Part shown: positions 46,194-59,159 of the stretch, one piece after another
Layout: every line of letters starts with the position of its first letter
Position numbering within the stretch: the stretch's first letter is position 1
Assembly: GCA_028023455.1 (NCBI GenBank)
Contig: JAQFVV010000003.1
Span: 1,138,001 to 1,202,000, forward strand
Direction of reading: 5' to 3'
From: Epiperipatus broadwayi
Taxonomy: Eukaryota; Onychophora; Udeonychophora; Euonychophora; Peripatidae
Length of the DNA stretch: 64,000 nucleotides
The notes under the pieces: model-generated
Seen by the model: only the letters and a program-made list of their open reading frames with translations
Told to the model about the DNA's origin: nothing
Databases searched by the model: none
Position numbers and translations under genes: made by a program

Positions 46194-48965
46194 ATTATAA
46201 TGGCAGTTTTCACTAAACATTTTTGAAAAGCTGTCTTAAATTATTACCGTTATTTGTTGCTACAGCCACCTAGTGGCGAATGCGCTAAATTATTAATACT
46301 GCTTGCTAGATTTTGTAATCTTAGTAATTATAAATAAATAATAATGCTTTGTTGATTTTTGCATAATCATATTTAAATCGTAATAAATCTTTTTAACCAC
46401 TTTTGGATAATAAATTTATGCAAGACAAATTTCTTTGTTTAATAATTTACAAATGTAATATCCACAAATTATTCAATCCGTTCTAATTCTTATTTATAAA
46501 TATTCATAAATAATGATCTTATGATGAATAGAGTACCTTCCTCTAATTCCATGATTTAAATTCAAATCGGGTGCGTGAAATTTAAAATTTTTCTTTAAGT
46601 TTCAAGCTTTCTTCAAAATTTTTTTCCAAGTTACAACATAGCTAAGATTTTCAATAAATGATCAATAAATTAATATTAAACTGTTTTTAATTAGAAAGTA
46701 ATGATCCTAAGTTAACGTGGGTTAATAGATCAAGATACTGCGTTGTCGTGAAAGAAAACACATAATTCTATATAATGCAATCTTTCTAAATCATTGCATA
46801 TTTCTATTACTCATAAAATGGGGTCCTTGTTTGTCAGACAACAAAACGCTAATTATTTATTTTTTTAACATGTTAAATTTAAATTATTAAAGCTTAAAAA
46901 AAAACAAATGGTTTATTACTTGCTAATTCATAAACAGTTCAAGCATAGGAAGTGTTAAAGCTGTACTGCAATTCAAGGGGTTTGAGTTCCAGTCTGCCAT
47001 TCATCAAACCATGAGACATTAAAGCATTAAATATAGTTTAAGGAAGTGAGATAATTTTTAAGATGAAATTTAAAGTGACTATTGTTAAATTTGATTTATT
47101 AATCACATTTTTTGTAATTATATTTTGTAATAGCTATATTATACGTTTTGCAGCATCTAAATATTTGAATTATTAAATACTGTATATTTATATATTTTGA
47201 GTCATTCACTGGTGGTTAGTTAATCAAGTAATATAACCAAGCAATGTCATTTGACGATCATTGTCTTGGTATTTTGTAATTTCTCATCATGTTCTTAATG
47301 AAATCTATTTAACCCATAATATTTAGAGATAAAACATAAACTTTAATTCAACATTTTCATTATTACGGTATGTAGAATCATTAAACCTTTTGTGCTTTTG
47401 AAATTATTTGGCTATAGTCAACCGTTTGGTAATAAAAGTATTTAACATTATTATTATTATTACTTTTAATTAAATCAAAAAATATAATAATAATTAATCA
47501 TAGTCACAAAATCAGATATTAATAGAAAAAAAAATGGTTTGTGTTTAATTTATATATATACAGTAGTCCTCTGACATATCTGAAATCATGGGTAATGGCA
47601 ATTGCTGTGTAAAATATCTAACTGACCTCTGATATAATTCAATTTAAACAATGTACACATTAAGATGTCAGTCAAAATAATTAATTAAAAAATAAAACAG
47701 TACTGTTATGAAAAAGGCAATAAAATTATAAGTTAAAAGAGAAAGTGAACCCACAACTGAGTGGACAAAATAAGATATTGACTGGCTGAGATATGTTCCA
47801 TGATATAAGTCGTACAGGTAGATGTAAACGTAAAACTTGGGTATTCTTATTTATGAATTTTCAATTTGTTTTTTTTTTTTTTAACATTTTGCAAACCATG
47901 AATAGTGAGTCTATGAATACTAGGTTTGTTGCATGAAGGTGTGCATTAATAGGGACTTTTTATCAAGTAATTTAATTAAACACGAGCAATCAATGTCAAC
48001 CAGATATCTAATTAATGACTTTCATCATTATGGAGAACTAGATGTTTCATATCTATCTATCAAACTCATGTATTTCTTTTATACTGTTCAAGATAATGAT
48101 TTGAATGCTTCAGTACTATGAGATTTTAATGTTAACCATTAACTTCTGACTTTTTGATAAAGATTGATCTCTTCTAAAAGCAAAGCATCACATGATTTCT
48201 TCTAGTTTAACAAGTGCATTAATGGGTAAATAGAGTAATCAGTGGATATCAGTATTGCCAACCAGTTCTCCATACTAGAAGCAATGTTAGATATAATGAA
48301 CAATGCTTTGTTTCATGTATTAAGATCTCCATAAGCAAATCTTATCCTACTGTAGAGCTATCTACTGTAAACTTGAGCAATGTAATAGACTCTAGATAAT
48401 AAAATGCTATAAAATTGTCATTTCCAGATCAATTTTTGGCTTTTACCTACTAATCTTTTATTCCTTTACACTTTTCATATTAATATTCTGAAGGTTAAAA
48501 AAAGCTTTAAATGCAACTAAAAACCTTTTTTTAATATTATTTTATCTTGAATAGTATAAATAATAAAAGTGGCTGCTAATTCCTTAAGTGCATAAATTCT
48601 AACTTTGAATTTTAGTTTTTATTCACAATGATAAAAATCAAAAACTGGTCTGGAGAGGGTTTTTTTAAATATAATATTATACCTCTTGGTATCCATTGAT
48701 TACTCAAACTTACAATAGATGACTCTAGGGTGATTTAAAAAGCTAATGTATTATATGAGAAAGTAATGTTATTACTTATATTAATTTTTCATAAAAACAC
48801 CAATGAAGCAACCAGCTGATAGCTTATTATGTTCAGTAAGACTTGTTATCTTATATTATATTTAGATTGTTTCGTGTAATATTTATCTTTTTTTTCTTTC
48901 TCTTTGCAATGTAAATGGAAACCATTGATTTTATAATTTATTTTTATTCAAACATTTAATGATTT
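46194..48965. other. Non-coding AT-rich stretch
   Basis: No coding region recognised. A possible tRNA-like box B (GGTTTGAGTTCC at 46978-46991) and a pogo-like end (CAGTAGTCCTC at 47561) are too weak to call. Confidence 0.4.
46261..46276 (-). promoter_or_regulatory. CTCF-like motif
   Basis: On the minus strand CCACTAGGTGGCTGTA matches 15 of 16 positions of the CTCF core consensus as I recall it. It lies about 75 bp from the fold-back element. Confidence 0.35.
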
Positions 48966-49117
48966 CAAGGAAATCAAGCCATTTATCATGTGACTTAATT
49001 TAATAAGCTTGTACTACAAATATTATATAATGAGTGTAATAGTGCTTAACAAGCTTTTCTAAATATCCTTATCCTCAGATTGGTTTCTAGCTCTAAATTT
49101 TTAAATCTAATACCTGA

Positions 49118-49172
49118 ATGTCCTAGTGTCTCACTGATGACAGCCAGAGCTAGAAACCAGTCAGGATAGGGA
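49118..49172 (+). ncRNA. Hammerhead ribozyme-like core, family F3 copy 1
   Basis: CTGATGA (49134-49140), hairpin AGC/GCT around CAGA (49142-49151), GAAA (49153-49156), helix III AC/GT, triplet GTC (49160-49162). Two bases (TG) seen after GTC in the other copies are missing here, which weakens helix I; with TG restored by comparison, TCTCA would pair with TGAGG. Confidence 0.45.
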
Positions 49173-49477
49173 TCTCAGAAAAGCTTGTTAAGAGCTATTA
49201 GCATGCTCATTGTATAACATTTGTAGTGCAAGCTTATTAAACGGTCATGTGATATATGACTTGATTTCCTTGCAATTATTGTTTTACTATTGAGGCTTTG
49301 ATGATTTTATATTGCTAAAATATATGGTATATCTGAACTTAGTTCAATCCTGTATGGCTATTTAAGCTAGATAGCTGGATTTGAAGAGATATGGACATCT
49401 GAAGAGATTTTCTACTTAATAGGTAACTATTAGATAAATACTGGGGCTTGACTTGGTATTTTTAAATCTAATATCTG

Positions 49478-49537
49478 AATGTCCTAGCACATCACTGATG
49501 ACACCCAGAGCTAGAAATAGTCTGAGGACAGGGATAT
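49478..49537 (+). ncRNA. Hammerhead ribozyme-like core, family F3 copy 2
   Basis: CTGATGA (49495-49501), ACCCAGAGCT hairpin (one stem mismatch), GAAA (49514-49517), TAGTC ending at 49522. Helix I: TCA/TGA next to the core and, across a loop, GTCC/GGAC and GAAT/ATTC. Helix III has lost a base compared with copy 1. Confidence 0.42.
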
Positions 49538-49580
49538 TCAGAAAAGCTTGTTAAGTGCTATTAGCATGTTCATTATATAA

Positions 49581-52500
49581 TAAAACATTTAATGAGTAGA
49601 TTTGTTTTTATAAAAAGGATACTTGTGAGTTTTTGAATAAACCAAGATGGTGGCATGTATTTTTGATAAATATTGATAAAAATACTGTTTTGAGAGCCTA
49701 CAATTTAGAGAAGATGTATTAACCCCTTCTGCATCAAAAATTTTGTTGGGCCAAGTGAGTTAAAACTCTAAACTTTTGATTGGACAATTACAAAATCAGC
49801 AGTAAAAATATATTTGTCTTTTAATATTAGATTCATTTTAGTTTCATTTGTAAAAAGCAAATTAATAATTTGTCAGAATATGAAAGTGAATGAAAGTTTT
49901 TTCAAAAATAAATTTCTATTTATAATTATGAAGATATTTTATAGTGGAGAACCTAAAAAGAATGTTCATAACCTATTAGAAAATGTTGCGTACATCATTG
50001 ATTTTATTCATGTAAAAGTAAATAATTTTTATTAAAATCTTAACTATTTTTTTTAAATAATTTTATTTTCAGCATATTTTATCAAAATAATTCATAATAT
50101 ATATAAAAAATACTAAAAAAAATACTCTAAAGCATTCATTTTCATTTTCAAAATCAAAACAAGGAAGTTGGAGTGGTGAAAATTATTGACAGGCACTTTC
50201 TTGTTTGAAGTGAGAATCAACCAATCAGCATCTAGGAAAGATTGCCTTCTCCCATTGTTATAACTTCAAATTTAAATAGTATTTATTTTTTGCTTGTAAA
50301 ATAATTCTAGAGAGGGCATCATCTTATGGTACTTTTTAAGCTTTAAAGTGAGCATAAATTTGCATGATAATGTAAAAATTACTGTTTTTTTTGGGCCGAT
50401 TTCTTTATAACTGGAGATGATGGTGAAAAGATTAATTGTTACATTAAGAAAATAGATTGTTAAATTTTTAAAAAAGTACTACATTTTGATAAATTTAATT
50501 TAGAAGCTTTATTTTTTTTTTAAAAAAAGTTATATTAGAATGTGGAAGCGAGAAGGCATTCTTAACATTATCACATTTTGTTCCAATTCAGCTTGTTTGT
50601 TTTTATCAGCACTTTTTGGTAAATTATCATCTTGATCAAAATTTGGGATCCTTCTCATCATAGAACATGATGCAGTGGAATATTTACAAAGATATATCCT
50701 GTTTTCTCAAAAAGTGTGTTAATGGTTATGATATGAAAGTTTACATTCAACTCCCTTCCATCTACCAAAGGTGTGTTGTTTACTAAATTAAAACAAAATT
50801 AATAAATTGATTGTTAAATTAAAAAAAAAAAATTCAGATAAATTTCATTAAGAAGCTTTATAAACAAAGGCAAAAACTCTCCATACAGTAGTGTTTAATA
50901 ATACTTTTGTGATCATAAATTTTTTTTAATCACAAGTAACTTGGAAAAAAAATAAAAATTATGAAAGAAAAAAAAATGTTTGCACATTGTAATCAATATT
51001 TATCACTTGTTTTTCAGTATGTATTGTGCAGATTTAAATAAACAGCACTTTATATACAAATATGCTGTCTGTGATATGCAGTAGCCATTTTCTTTGAATG
51101 AGTTAGCAATTGCAGTCTTATTTTCATGGAAGAGATATAAACTACTTAAATAAAAATTAAAAACATGAATCTTCTTCAATTTATTTGTATTGCATTTTTA
51201 TCATACAAAGTTTATTAATTGCATAAGGTGCGAAATCATCTCCCTCCAACATTTTTTTAAAACAAAAACTGCATTGTTCGATAATAGCAGTTTTGATTTG
51301 GCTGAATATTTTAGTTAATACATACACAGTACATAGTTTAAAATTAATTATTAATAGTATACAACCAAAATTTATTTTTAGTTTTATGTTGAATGGAATT
51401 TGTATTTTCTTTTTGGTACAGTATTTTTTACTTTTGCAATAGTGTAACTACTGACTTATTTATGTGTGAAACAAATGAGATTATGATTTACAATTAAATA
51501 AGTAAATGTTATTTGCAACTTAAATTTAGAAACTTTTGATCATATAAAATTGATTATTAATTACATAATTCATGAAAGCATTAACTTCTTCATCTATGCT
51601 TCAATACATATATAAAGTAGTGTACAGATTGAAATAAATAATGTGTTTATTTCATCTGATCTTCCACATGGCAATGAATTGATTTACACTTGTGAGGATA
51701 GCTAATAAAAACAATATTATGAAAATCTTAAAGTCAAATAAAATAATAGAAATACCTTAATATAAATTATTGAAAGTAATTATAATAATAGTAGCAATGG
51801 AATTTTAGAATAAATTATTAAAAATAATAGGCAATGTTGACATTTTAAAAGTAATATTTTAAAATAATTATAAATAATGTAGTAGGTTTTATTATAAGTG
51901 ATTAAATGTAAGAAAAATTAAATAACAATTTAGGTTAAAACAATATAGCTAGCTTTTCTTATCAAAAATTAAAATTGAGAAATAGAAAAATTTACTTAAA
52001 AGAATATGTTTTAAATCATGTTTCACTGAGTTGTTTACTACAAAAACAGCCCAGTAAGTAAATTAATTTTAAAGAATATAGATTAAAAATAAAGAAGTTA
52101 AAAGATGAACACTGCTTTTAATTTTAACTTGCTTGTTTTGTGTTTGGAGATGAGAGATTTGAAAACAAGGTAAAAATTCAATCCTTTAAATAATTATGGT
52201 ATTTTAAAAATTAAATGTAATTAAAGTAAACTAAGGTCACTAGGTTAAAGTAAATAGAGAGGTTATCAAGGAGCTGTAAATAAGAGGTTAATAGTACACA
52301 TGTCCAAGGTTTTTTTGAAATCATTATTTTCTTGATTCTTGATTTATTCAAGTCTCATTCTACATTTATAATCAGCTAAAAAAGGAAAACTGCTGGTTGC
52401 CTGAAGTCTAACCTGGATTCATACTGATGAACCTAAAAAAGCTTCTTTAAAGGAGAAAAAAAAAGCCTAAACACCAACTAATTGTACTTTACACATAACT

Positions 52501-52679
52501 GTTATGTTAGAGGAGAGGAATTCCTGCCTGTCTAGGAAGCTGATAAAAGACAGTATAGTCATTTGGGGAAAAAAAAAGAAACAAGATAATAAAATAAATC
52601 AGTTAATGCATGCCATCAAGGGAAAAATATTAGCCTGCATAGAGGGAATCTTAGCTACAAAATTTTATGCTATGATTTC
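49581..52679. other. Non-coding AT-rich stretch
   Basis: No gene seen. GGCAAAAACTCTCCATACAGTA at about 50870-50891 is a stray end of the F2 terminal inverted repeat. Confidence 0.45.
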
Positions 52680-55600
52680 ATCGTCATCATCATCAACCAT
52701 TATCAATCCACTGCAGGAGGAAGGTCTCTCCAAGTTCAATCTATCTTTTCCTATCTTTAGCTTCTCTTCTCCACATCACCCCTGCACACTTTCTTATTTC
52801 ATCCATCCATCTTACATGTGGTCTCTTTCTGGGTCTTTTACAATCTCTTGGAATCCAGTTCAAAATTTCAATTGTCCATCTATTATCATCTCTTCTAGCA
52901 ATATGTTTAGCCCAACTCCACTTCAGTCTTTTAATTTTTTCTTTGAGGTCAGTAACACCTGTTTGTTCTCTTACCCATACATTATGTTTTTGATCTCTTC
53001 TTGTTATTCCTAATATGCATCTCATCATACTTTTTTGAGTGGTCTGAAGTCTCTGCATTGCTCTTCTATTAGGTGTCCAAGTCTCAGATCCATAAGTAAG
53101 AACTGGCAAAACACATTATTAAAAACCTTCCTTTTCAAACACATAGGCATATTTCCTTTTAATATCAAGTTATTTCTACCAAAAGCACTCCAACCAAGTT
53201 TAATTCTATGATTAATTTTATCCATTATATTTCCATCTGTATTAATAATCTGACCAAGGTATTTGTAACTGTTAACTTCTTACTTTAGTTTTTTTTAACA
53301 CTTATCTGTAGTCCTACTTTCCTACTTTCATCTGATTAACTCCTGCAACATTTCCTGTAGCTCGAAAGCATTATTTGCAAAAACAACTACATCATCTACA
53401 AAATCAAATGACTTAAATAATCTCCATTTACTTTCACTCCTTTAGCTTCCAATTTTAATCCACAAAATACTTCTTGCAACACTGCTGTAAAAAGTTTTGG
53501 AGATATGGAGTCACTCTGTCTTATACCCTTTTCAAGGTTTATTTTCCTACTATCATTAGGTACTCTAATTGTTGCTGCTGCATTTTTATAAATATTCTTC
53601 AAAATATGAGAATATCCTGGATCTACACCTTGATGATCCAATGCTTTAATCACTGAAGAAATGTTTATAGATTCAAATGCCTTTTCATAATCTACAAATC
53701 CTAAGCATAATGGCAACTCATATTTATTTATCCTTTCTATAATTTCTCTCAATACCTGGATATGATCTACTGTACTAAAACCACTTTTAAATCCAGCTTG
53801 TTCTCTTGGTTGGTGGAAATCCAGTGTTTTCTGTAGATGAGTTGTAATTATCTTAGTAAAAATTTTGTATAAAACTGATAAAAGACTAATAGGTCTGTAA
53901 TTTCTAATGTCTTTTTTATCACCTTTTAAAAATATTAATATTAATACTGCATTCTTCCAATCATCCGGTACATCTTTATCATTTAGACATTTGGTATATA
54001 ACTTTGCTAAAAAATTTTCCATTTCTTCACCTGCTTCCTTTAATATATCAATAAATTTAATTGCATGCCTCACTTCCTCATTCAAAATTCTGGGCAATTC
54101 AGAAGATATAATATGTATAGGAGGCACTTGTTCTTTATTACTATATAATTTTTGATAGAAGTCTTCTACACATTTTATGATGTCATCTCTCTTTTTAGTA
54201 ATGATGCCATCTTTTTTTCTTATTGCAGATATAAATTTCCTACCAATACCAAAATGTTGTTTTACACTCTTTAGACTTTTATTCTCTTCTACAGCTTTCC
54301 TTGCTAGTTCACAATTATACTTTCTTATATCATTTTCAACTCTTTTCCGCACCATTTTACAAAATTCGAGATATTCAATCTTTTTTAATGCATCATTGTT
54401 GTATATCCTCATATTCCTTCTTTTCTTCATAAATTATCTAGTCTCAGTAGAAATTTTATTGGTCAATTGCTGCTTTTTTCTACCAGCTATCTTTGTTGCA
54501 GTTTTTAAAAGTGTATCACTTATTTTTCTATTAATGTCATTCAAATCTGAATCATGTTCAAAATCTACTAATACTTGAAACCGATTTGTAAGTTCTAATT
54601 TAAATTCATTAGAATGTTTCTGAAGATTAGGAATATCAACTGTAAATATTGTTTTTCTTAATAATTTTTGTCTCTCTAGTTTTGCATTAACATGTATCTT
54701 ACATCTTACTAATCGATGATCACTTCCTGTGTTAAATTTATTAAGAACATTACAATCTTGAAATATGTATTTTCGGTTAGTCAAAATATAATCCAATTCT
54801 GCCATACCTTCATTTGGATGCTTCCATGTCCATTTCCTTTTAACATTTTTCTCAAAAAAAGAATTCATAATATAAAGTTTTTCTTTTTCTGCAAACTCCA
54901 CAAGTCTATGTCCTCTCTCATTTCTATTACCATAACCAAAATTACCTACAGCATTTTCATCTTTCATTTGTTTACCAATTCTAGCATTAAAGTCTCCCAT
55001 AACAATTTTAAAATGTTGTTTACTCTGATTAAAAGCCTTTTGTACATCCATATAAAAATCTTCTATAACTTCATCACTATGAGAACTTGTTGGGGCATAA
55101 ACATGAATTATCTGCATTTGGTATCTGCTATTAAGTTATAAAACTAATCTTGCCACTCTGTCTGATACATCATCAATCTCCACAATGTTATTCTTCCATT
55201 TTTTTATTTATAATGAATCCTACTCCACTTGTATTTCCAATATTTGTGCCTTTATAGTGAAGTATATGTCCACTTTTTAAATCAATTGTTTCTTCACCTT
55301 TTCTTCTAACTTCACAAAGTCCAATAAGGTCCCATTTAATATAAGACAGTTCTTCTTCTAACTCTTGCAATCTTTCTTCACTTGAATGTGATCTGCAATT
55401 GTAAGTACCTAAATAAAAACTCATCATCAAATGGCAGCCTGAGTTCACAATCAGGGGATTCTTAGCACCCTCCGCCTTCAGCCACCAACCGCTGCCTTGG
55501 TTGGTGACTTTACAGCCTCCTGGGAATAAGGGCCATGATTTATTTTTGTCTGTCATGATTGTATATATTGAAAAAAATTCTTAAACTCGGAGGTAAAAAG

Positions 55601-55822
55601 CCAATAAACTCACCACGCTGGCTAATGCGTGTTGGTGAGCAGCCCATCCATGTTCGTATACTATATGAATAATCACATAATAATAACAGCTGCAACGACA
55701 AGAACATATGGAGTGGACATTAGGAATTTGCCCTGCTTGGTTCCTTTAAGGCCTCCAAGAGGAATCAAAGGGTCTCTTTTCAGTTAATAGCAAACTCTTT
55801 TCTGCAGCCATTACAATAAATA
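52680..55822 (-). mobile_element. RTE-like LINE (copy B), near complete
   Basis: The 3' end carries a GATGATGATGACGATG tail. The 5' untranslated part (55557-55822) matches the decayed copy at 7820-7950 (CAACGACAAGAACAT, GGCCTCCAAGAGGA, TTCTGCAGCCAT). A (TA)n tract follows within 50 bp, as in copy C. Confidence 0.85.
52693..55556 (-). pseudogene. LINE endonuclease-reverse transcriptase (copy B), frameshifted
   Basis: Starts at ATG 55556 (MTDKNKSWPLFPGG). Endonuclease: LIGLCEVRRKGEETIDL, IVMGDFNARIG and [43 protein letters not shown] and SISPKLFTAVLQ. The FADD region is lost: the frame breaks near 53396 and the following sequence is short by a base. The C-terminus SWAKHIARRDDNRW and RPRKRPHVRWMDE runs to LQWIDNG and stop 52693-52695. 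Breaks occur near 55188, 54430, 53396, 53225 and 53109. About 950 codons if intact, usual for an APE-RT LINE. Confidence 0.9.
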
Positions 55823-55834
55823 TAATTAGTAAAA

Positions 55835-55860
55835 TACATACATACATTAAGTGTAGTTAG

Positions 55861-55902
<42 letters not shown>

Positions 55903-56345
55903 GATTAAACTTATTACAGTCCCTTTTTTCTCATAATATATATATATATATATTTACAAATAATCCCTCCCCCCCGAAAAAAAAACCCCACTAATAATAA
56001 TCTCTTTTACTTTTAAAATTATAACTAAAGTTTCCAATATTCTAACAATGTCCACCCCCCCCCCCCAATTGTACTGGATCTTTAACTATGTTTGCACATT
56101 TGTTACATGATTAAAGGTACAGCACAATTAAGGGGAAAATGGGTATTGTTAGATTACTGGAAATTTTAGAGTTATAATTTTAAAAATAAAAGGGAAGAGA
56201 TTATTATTATTTTTAGATTATTTGTAAATATATATATATATATATTATGAGAAAAAAAGGACTGTAATAAGTTTAATCATTTTTATATACATATATGTAT
56301 TTTATTAATTATATTTAATGTATGTATTTTAATAATTATATTTAG
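55835..56345. repeat. Fold-back repeat with poly-C runs and (TA)n arms
   Basis: 55895-55960 and 56218-56285 are near-perfect reverse complements (ATGATTAAACTTATTACAGT against its complement), and the match extends outward through TA-rich sequence and inward through TTTAAAATTATAACT to a centre near 56090. C-runs lie at 55966-55974 and 56054-56067. Long TA tracts at 55869-55899 and 55940-55953. Confidence 0.8.
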
Positions 56346-56952
56346 TGTAATGTAAATAATGTAAATTGAGGGAGTTGCTGTAGGGTAATTGGTTATGATT
56401 TTTGACTGACTTGCTGTGCTGATATGGCTGTTTTGTTCCACAAGATAAGTTAAAGTCTATATTCTGTTTGTGAATATTATCCAGAGAATTTAATTGCTAC
56501 AAAAATTGTTTTTTTATTGTGTGGAGATAGAGAGAAAATTGGAATCAAGAGAGATTTAATTGGATTTGGAAAGACTGGGAATAATATTGATAGCATTGGG
56601 AAAGTGTTTCATTATGTCATTTTAAATATAGAAGGAAAAAATACTTTTTTTGTGGGGTGTTATGTAAGGATGCTTTATAACTAAATTGTATGTAAGATTA
56701 TTTGTTTTTAGTAATTTAGCTACTAAAGAACTTTTTAATTTAAGAAAGAGAGTGATTTATTTGAAAAAAAAAAAGATAACATTTTGAGGTCTAAGCTGGG
56801 AAACATGTATTTATTGTTCACCATGGAAACATAAAAAAGTTTTTAACTTTTTGTTTAAAGGGATTTGTAGAGTAGTAGAAAAAGCATTAAGTTGAATATA
56901 GCGTAGGGGACTTGAAAAATAAGGAATATTGATTACATTTGTATCCGACAGT

Positions 56953-57090
56953 GTGTTTATAATAATCAGAAAGAAATTAGATGTGCTGTGGTAGCGTGTA
57001 CTGTATGTGAGGTGGTTTATCATTTGAAATGCTTAAATATGACTAAGAAAGATGTAACAGGTGTATGATTATGTAGATCATGTGGAAATA
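56953..57090 (+). pseudogene. PHD finger remnant of the CR1-like ORF1
   Basis: One frame reads CVYNNQKEIRC, then ACTVCEVVYHLKCLNMT, stop, LCRSC. The C-x2-C-x4-H-x2-C and C-x2-C spacing is that of a PHD finger, and the stop sits where Trp is usual (TGG to TGA, at 57066). Confidence 0.62.
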
Positions 57091-57389
57091 TGATAAAAAA
57101 GGCAAAGAAATAGTTTTTAACTGTAGATATTTTAAAGAGAAAGTCAGGATAAATGGAGCAAAATGTAGTTCAAGAAGGGATATGGATAACAATAAGTAGT
57201 GCATTAGAGATGGTTATCCAAAGACTAAGTAAGATATAGGAAGAGGTAAAGGATGTAGAAGCAAAATTAAAAATTGTTAGAGGTGAAGTGGGAGCAGATT
57301 AAGGAATTAATGAATAAAAATGATAAGGAATAAGTAGATAAAAAGTTTAGAAGGTGGAAGAGAATGTTATGGATGAAGTAAGGAAAGTA

Positions 57390-57840
57390 AACTATGATAC
57401 AGTATTGATAAGAGATTCACTAATTAGAGGATATGGAGATGTAATTGCAAAGGAAAAGAGGAACAGGTATGTAAGCTGTAACTAGAATTAAAAATGATGC
57501 AGATAAGGTAAAGAAACGAGGGAGTAGGATGTGTGTGTTATGATAGGGGCAAATAATTTGTCAGAGCCATCAGAGAGAATAATAGATGAGTATATAAAAT
57601 TGATTAGTAATTTGAGTAAGATTAAAGGAAGAGTAAGAATTGTTTGATTATTACTCAAAATTGGACAATAAGTATATGTTAGATAGGGCATATTTTATAA
57701 ATGAGAGATTGAGAAAATTATCTGAGAGAAATTATGTTATGTTTGTGGATGTGTAAGATCTTTTTATTAGTAAGAGGGAGTTATATAGTAAAGATGGATT
57801 GCATTTAGAGAAACAATTATAGTTTGGGAAACTTATAAAG
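57390..57840 (+). pseudogene. SGNH esterase remnant of the CR1-like ORF1
   Basis: Frames give TVLIRDSLIRGYGDVI, where GDS has become RDS, then MIGANNLSEPSERI (block III, G-x-N) and ISNLSKIKGRVRIV, followed by a DGLHLE-like stretch at about 57794-57812. These are the family blocks in order. Frameshifts between them show decay. The role of the domain in retrotransposition is not settled. Confidence 0.6.
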
Positions 57841-57989
57841 GGAGGTAGGGTTATAAATTGCAGTATGATCAAAAAGAAGAAGAGTGTTTGGGATGTAAGA
57901 AATAAACAAAAGGTAGTTGATTTGGAGAAAAAAAAATCAAAAGAATTTATAAAAGAGTTATTAAGAAAGAAAATATTGTTAAAATTGGA

Positions 57990-58560
57990 TATTTGAATAT
58001 GCAAGATAGTAGTAAATCAGAAAAGTGGTTGGAATTAAACAAAACAGTTAAAAATGATCCACTTGAGGTATTAGCAGTAGTGGAAACACATTTGAGAGAA
58101 GAATAACCTATATTCGAAGATATGGCATGGCAGGGTATAAATAGAAAAGAAAAAAAGGGGTGGTGGTATAGGAGTTATGGCAAAAAATATTTAAATATTG
58201 TTAAATATCAAGAAGATTTGTGGTTTGAGATAAAGTTAGGAAGACAAGAATCGATGGTGGCTACAGTGTATATAGCCACTGGGGATAGTAAAACTATAAT
58301 AGAGTGGAATAGTAGAATATATGAATGCCTAATTAAGGAAATGCAGTCTTTCAAAAAAAAGGGGAAGAAAATAATGGTTATAAGGGATAAGAATGGGCAT
58401 ATTGAAGAAATTAATGATGTAGATAACAAGAGTGGACAGTTTTTGAAGAATTTTTATCAGATAGTGAAGTTGAGCATGTGGGACAATACACATGGTCTAG
58501 AAAGTAATATATGTCAACAACAGATTAAGTATTAGTAGAGAAAGAAGGAATGAATAAATT
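57990..58560 (+). pseudogene. APE endonuclease remnant of the CR1-like element
   Basis: KIGYLNMQ, EVLAVVETHLREE (ETHL motif) and, from 58122, MAWQGINRKE, MVATVYIA, KIMVIRDKNGHIEEI, where GDFN-G-H has become RDKNGH. The endonuclease nicks the target DNA to prime reverse transcription; the catalytic Asp neighbourhood is altered. Confidence 0.65.
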
Positions 58561-59159
58561 ATGGAAAATTAAAGTTTTGATAATATGTAATAGTGATCAT
58601 AATTTCTTTATAATAGAAATGATTAGTAATGTGATGAAGAATAATAATAAAAGTAGAAAGGATAGTGAAAGGTGGATGAAGAATGAATGATAAAAATATG
58701 TTAGAAGAAGATAAAATAAAAGTACAAGAAATCATGTAAGAATTTGTTAGAAATAAATATAAGGACTGGTGTAGTGAAAAAGGTCAAATAGGGTTTTAGG
58801 TGAGAATATTTGGAAGAATAAAAGGAATAAAAAAGTGAGAGTTAGTAAAAGTGTAAAAGAGAGGAAAAAAGCATAATAAAGAAATGGAAAAAGATGTTAA
58901 TGTTAAATGGGAAAAGTATTTTAAGAAAGGGAATTGGCTAAAATAGATAATTAGAGAGAGAGAGAGAGAAAATGAAATTAAATAATAAATTGTTGGAGGA
59001 TATTAATGAAAATGAAAGAGATCGGAGTAAACAATTTTGGACATATATTAAAAGAAGGAATGTAGGGTAGAGAGAAGTAGTATTACTAGATGATGAAGGA
59101 ATGGGATGTAGCTCTAGAGAAGAATTGTAGACAATTTAAAATAAGTATGTAAGGGATAT

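Larger units (their letters stand above)
48966..49580. repeat. F3 repeat: inverted pair plus a third partial copy
   Basis: 48966-49094 is the reverse complement of about 49148-49272 (shared: CAAGGAAATCAAG, TAATAAGCTTG, CTTAACAAGCTTTTCT). The middle and right part recur directly at 49459-49580 (TTTTTAAATCTAATA, CTGAATGTCCTAG, CACTGATGAC, GAAAAGCTTGTTAAG). Between, at about 49335-49440, are blocks resembling the promoter-like part of the F2 repeat (GAACTTAGTTCA, CTATTTAAGCT). No ORF. Confidence 0.8.

Noticed and set aside
46940-47000. tRNA-like SINE head (GTTAAAGC, GGTTTGAGTTCC)
   Set aside because: Only box B is convincing; no second copy, tail or target duplication seen.
47561-47600. CAGTAGTCCTCTGACATATC as a pogo/Tigger-type end
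   Set aside because: No matching second end with a TA duplication found nearby.
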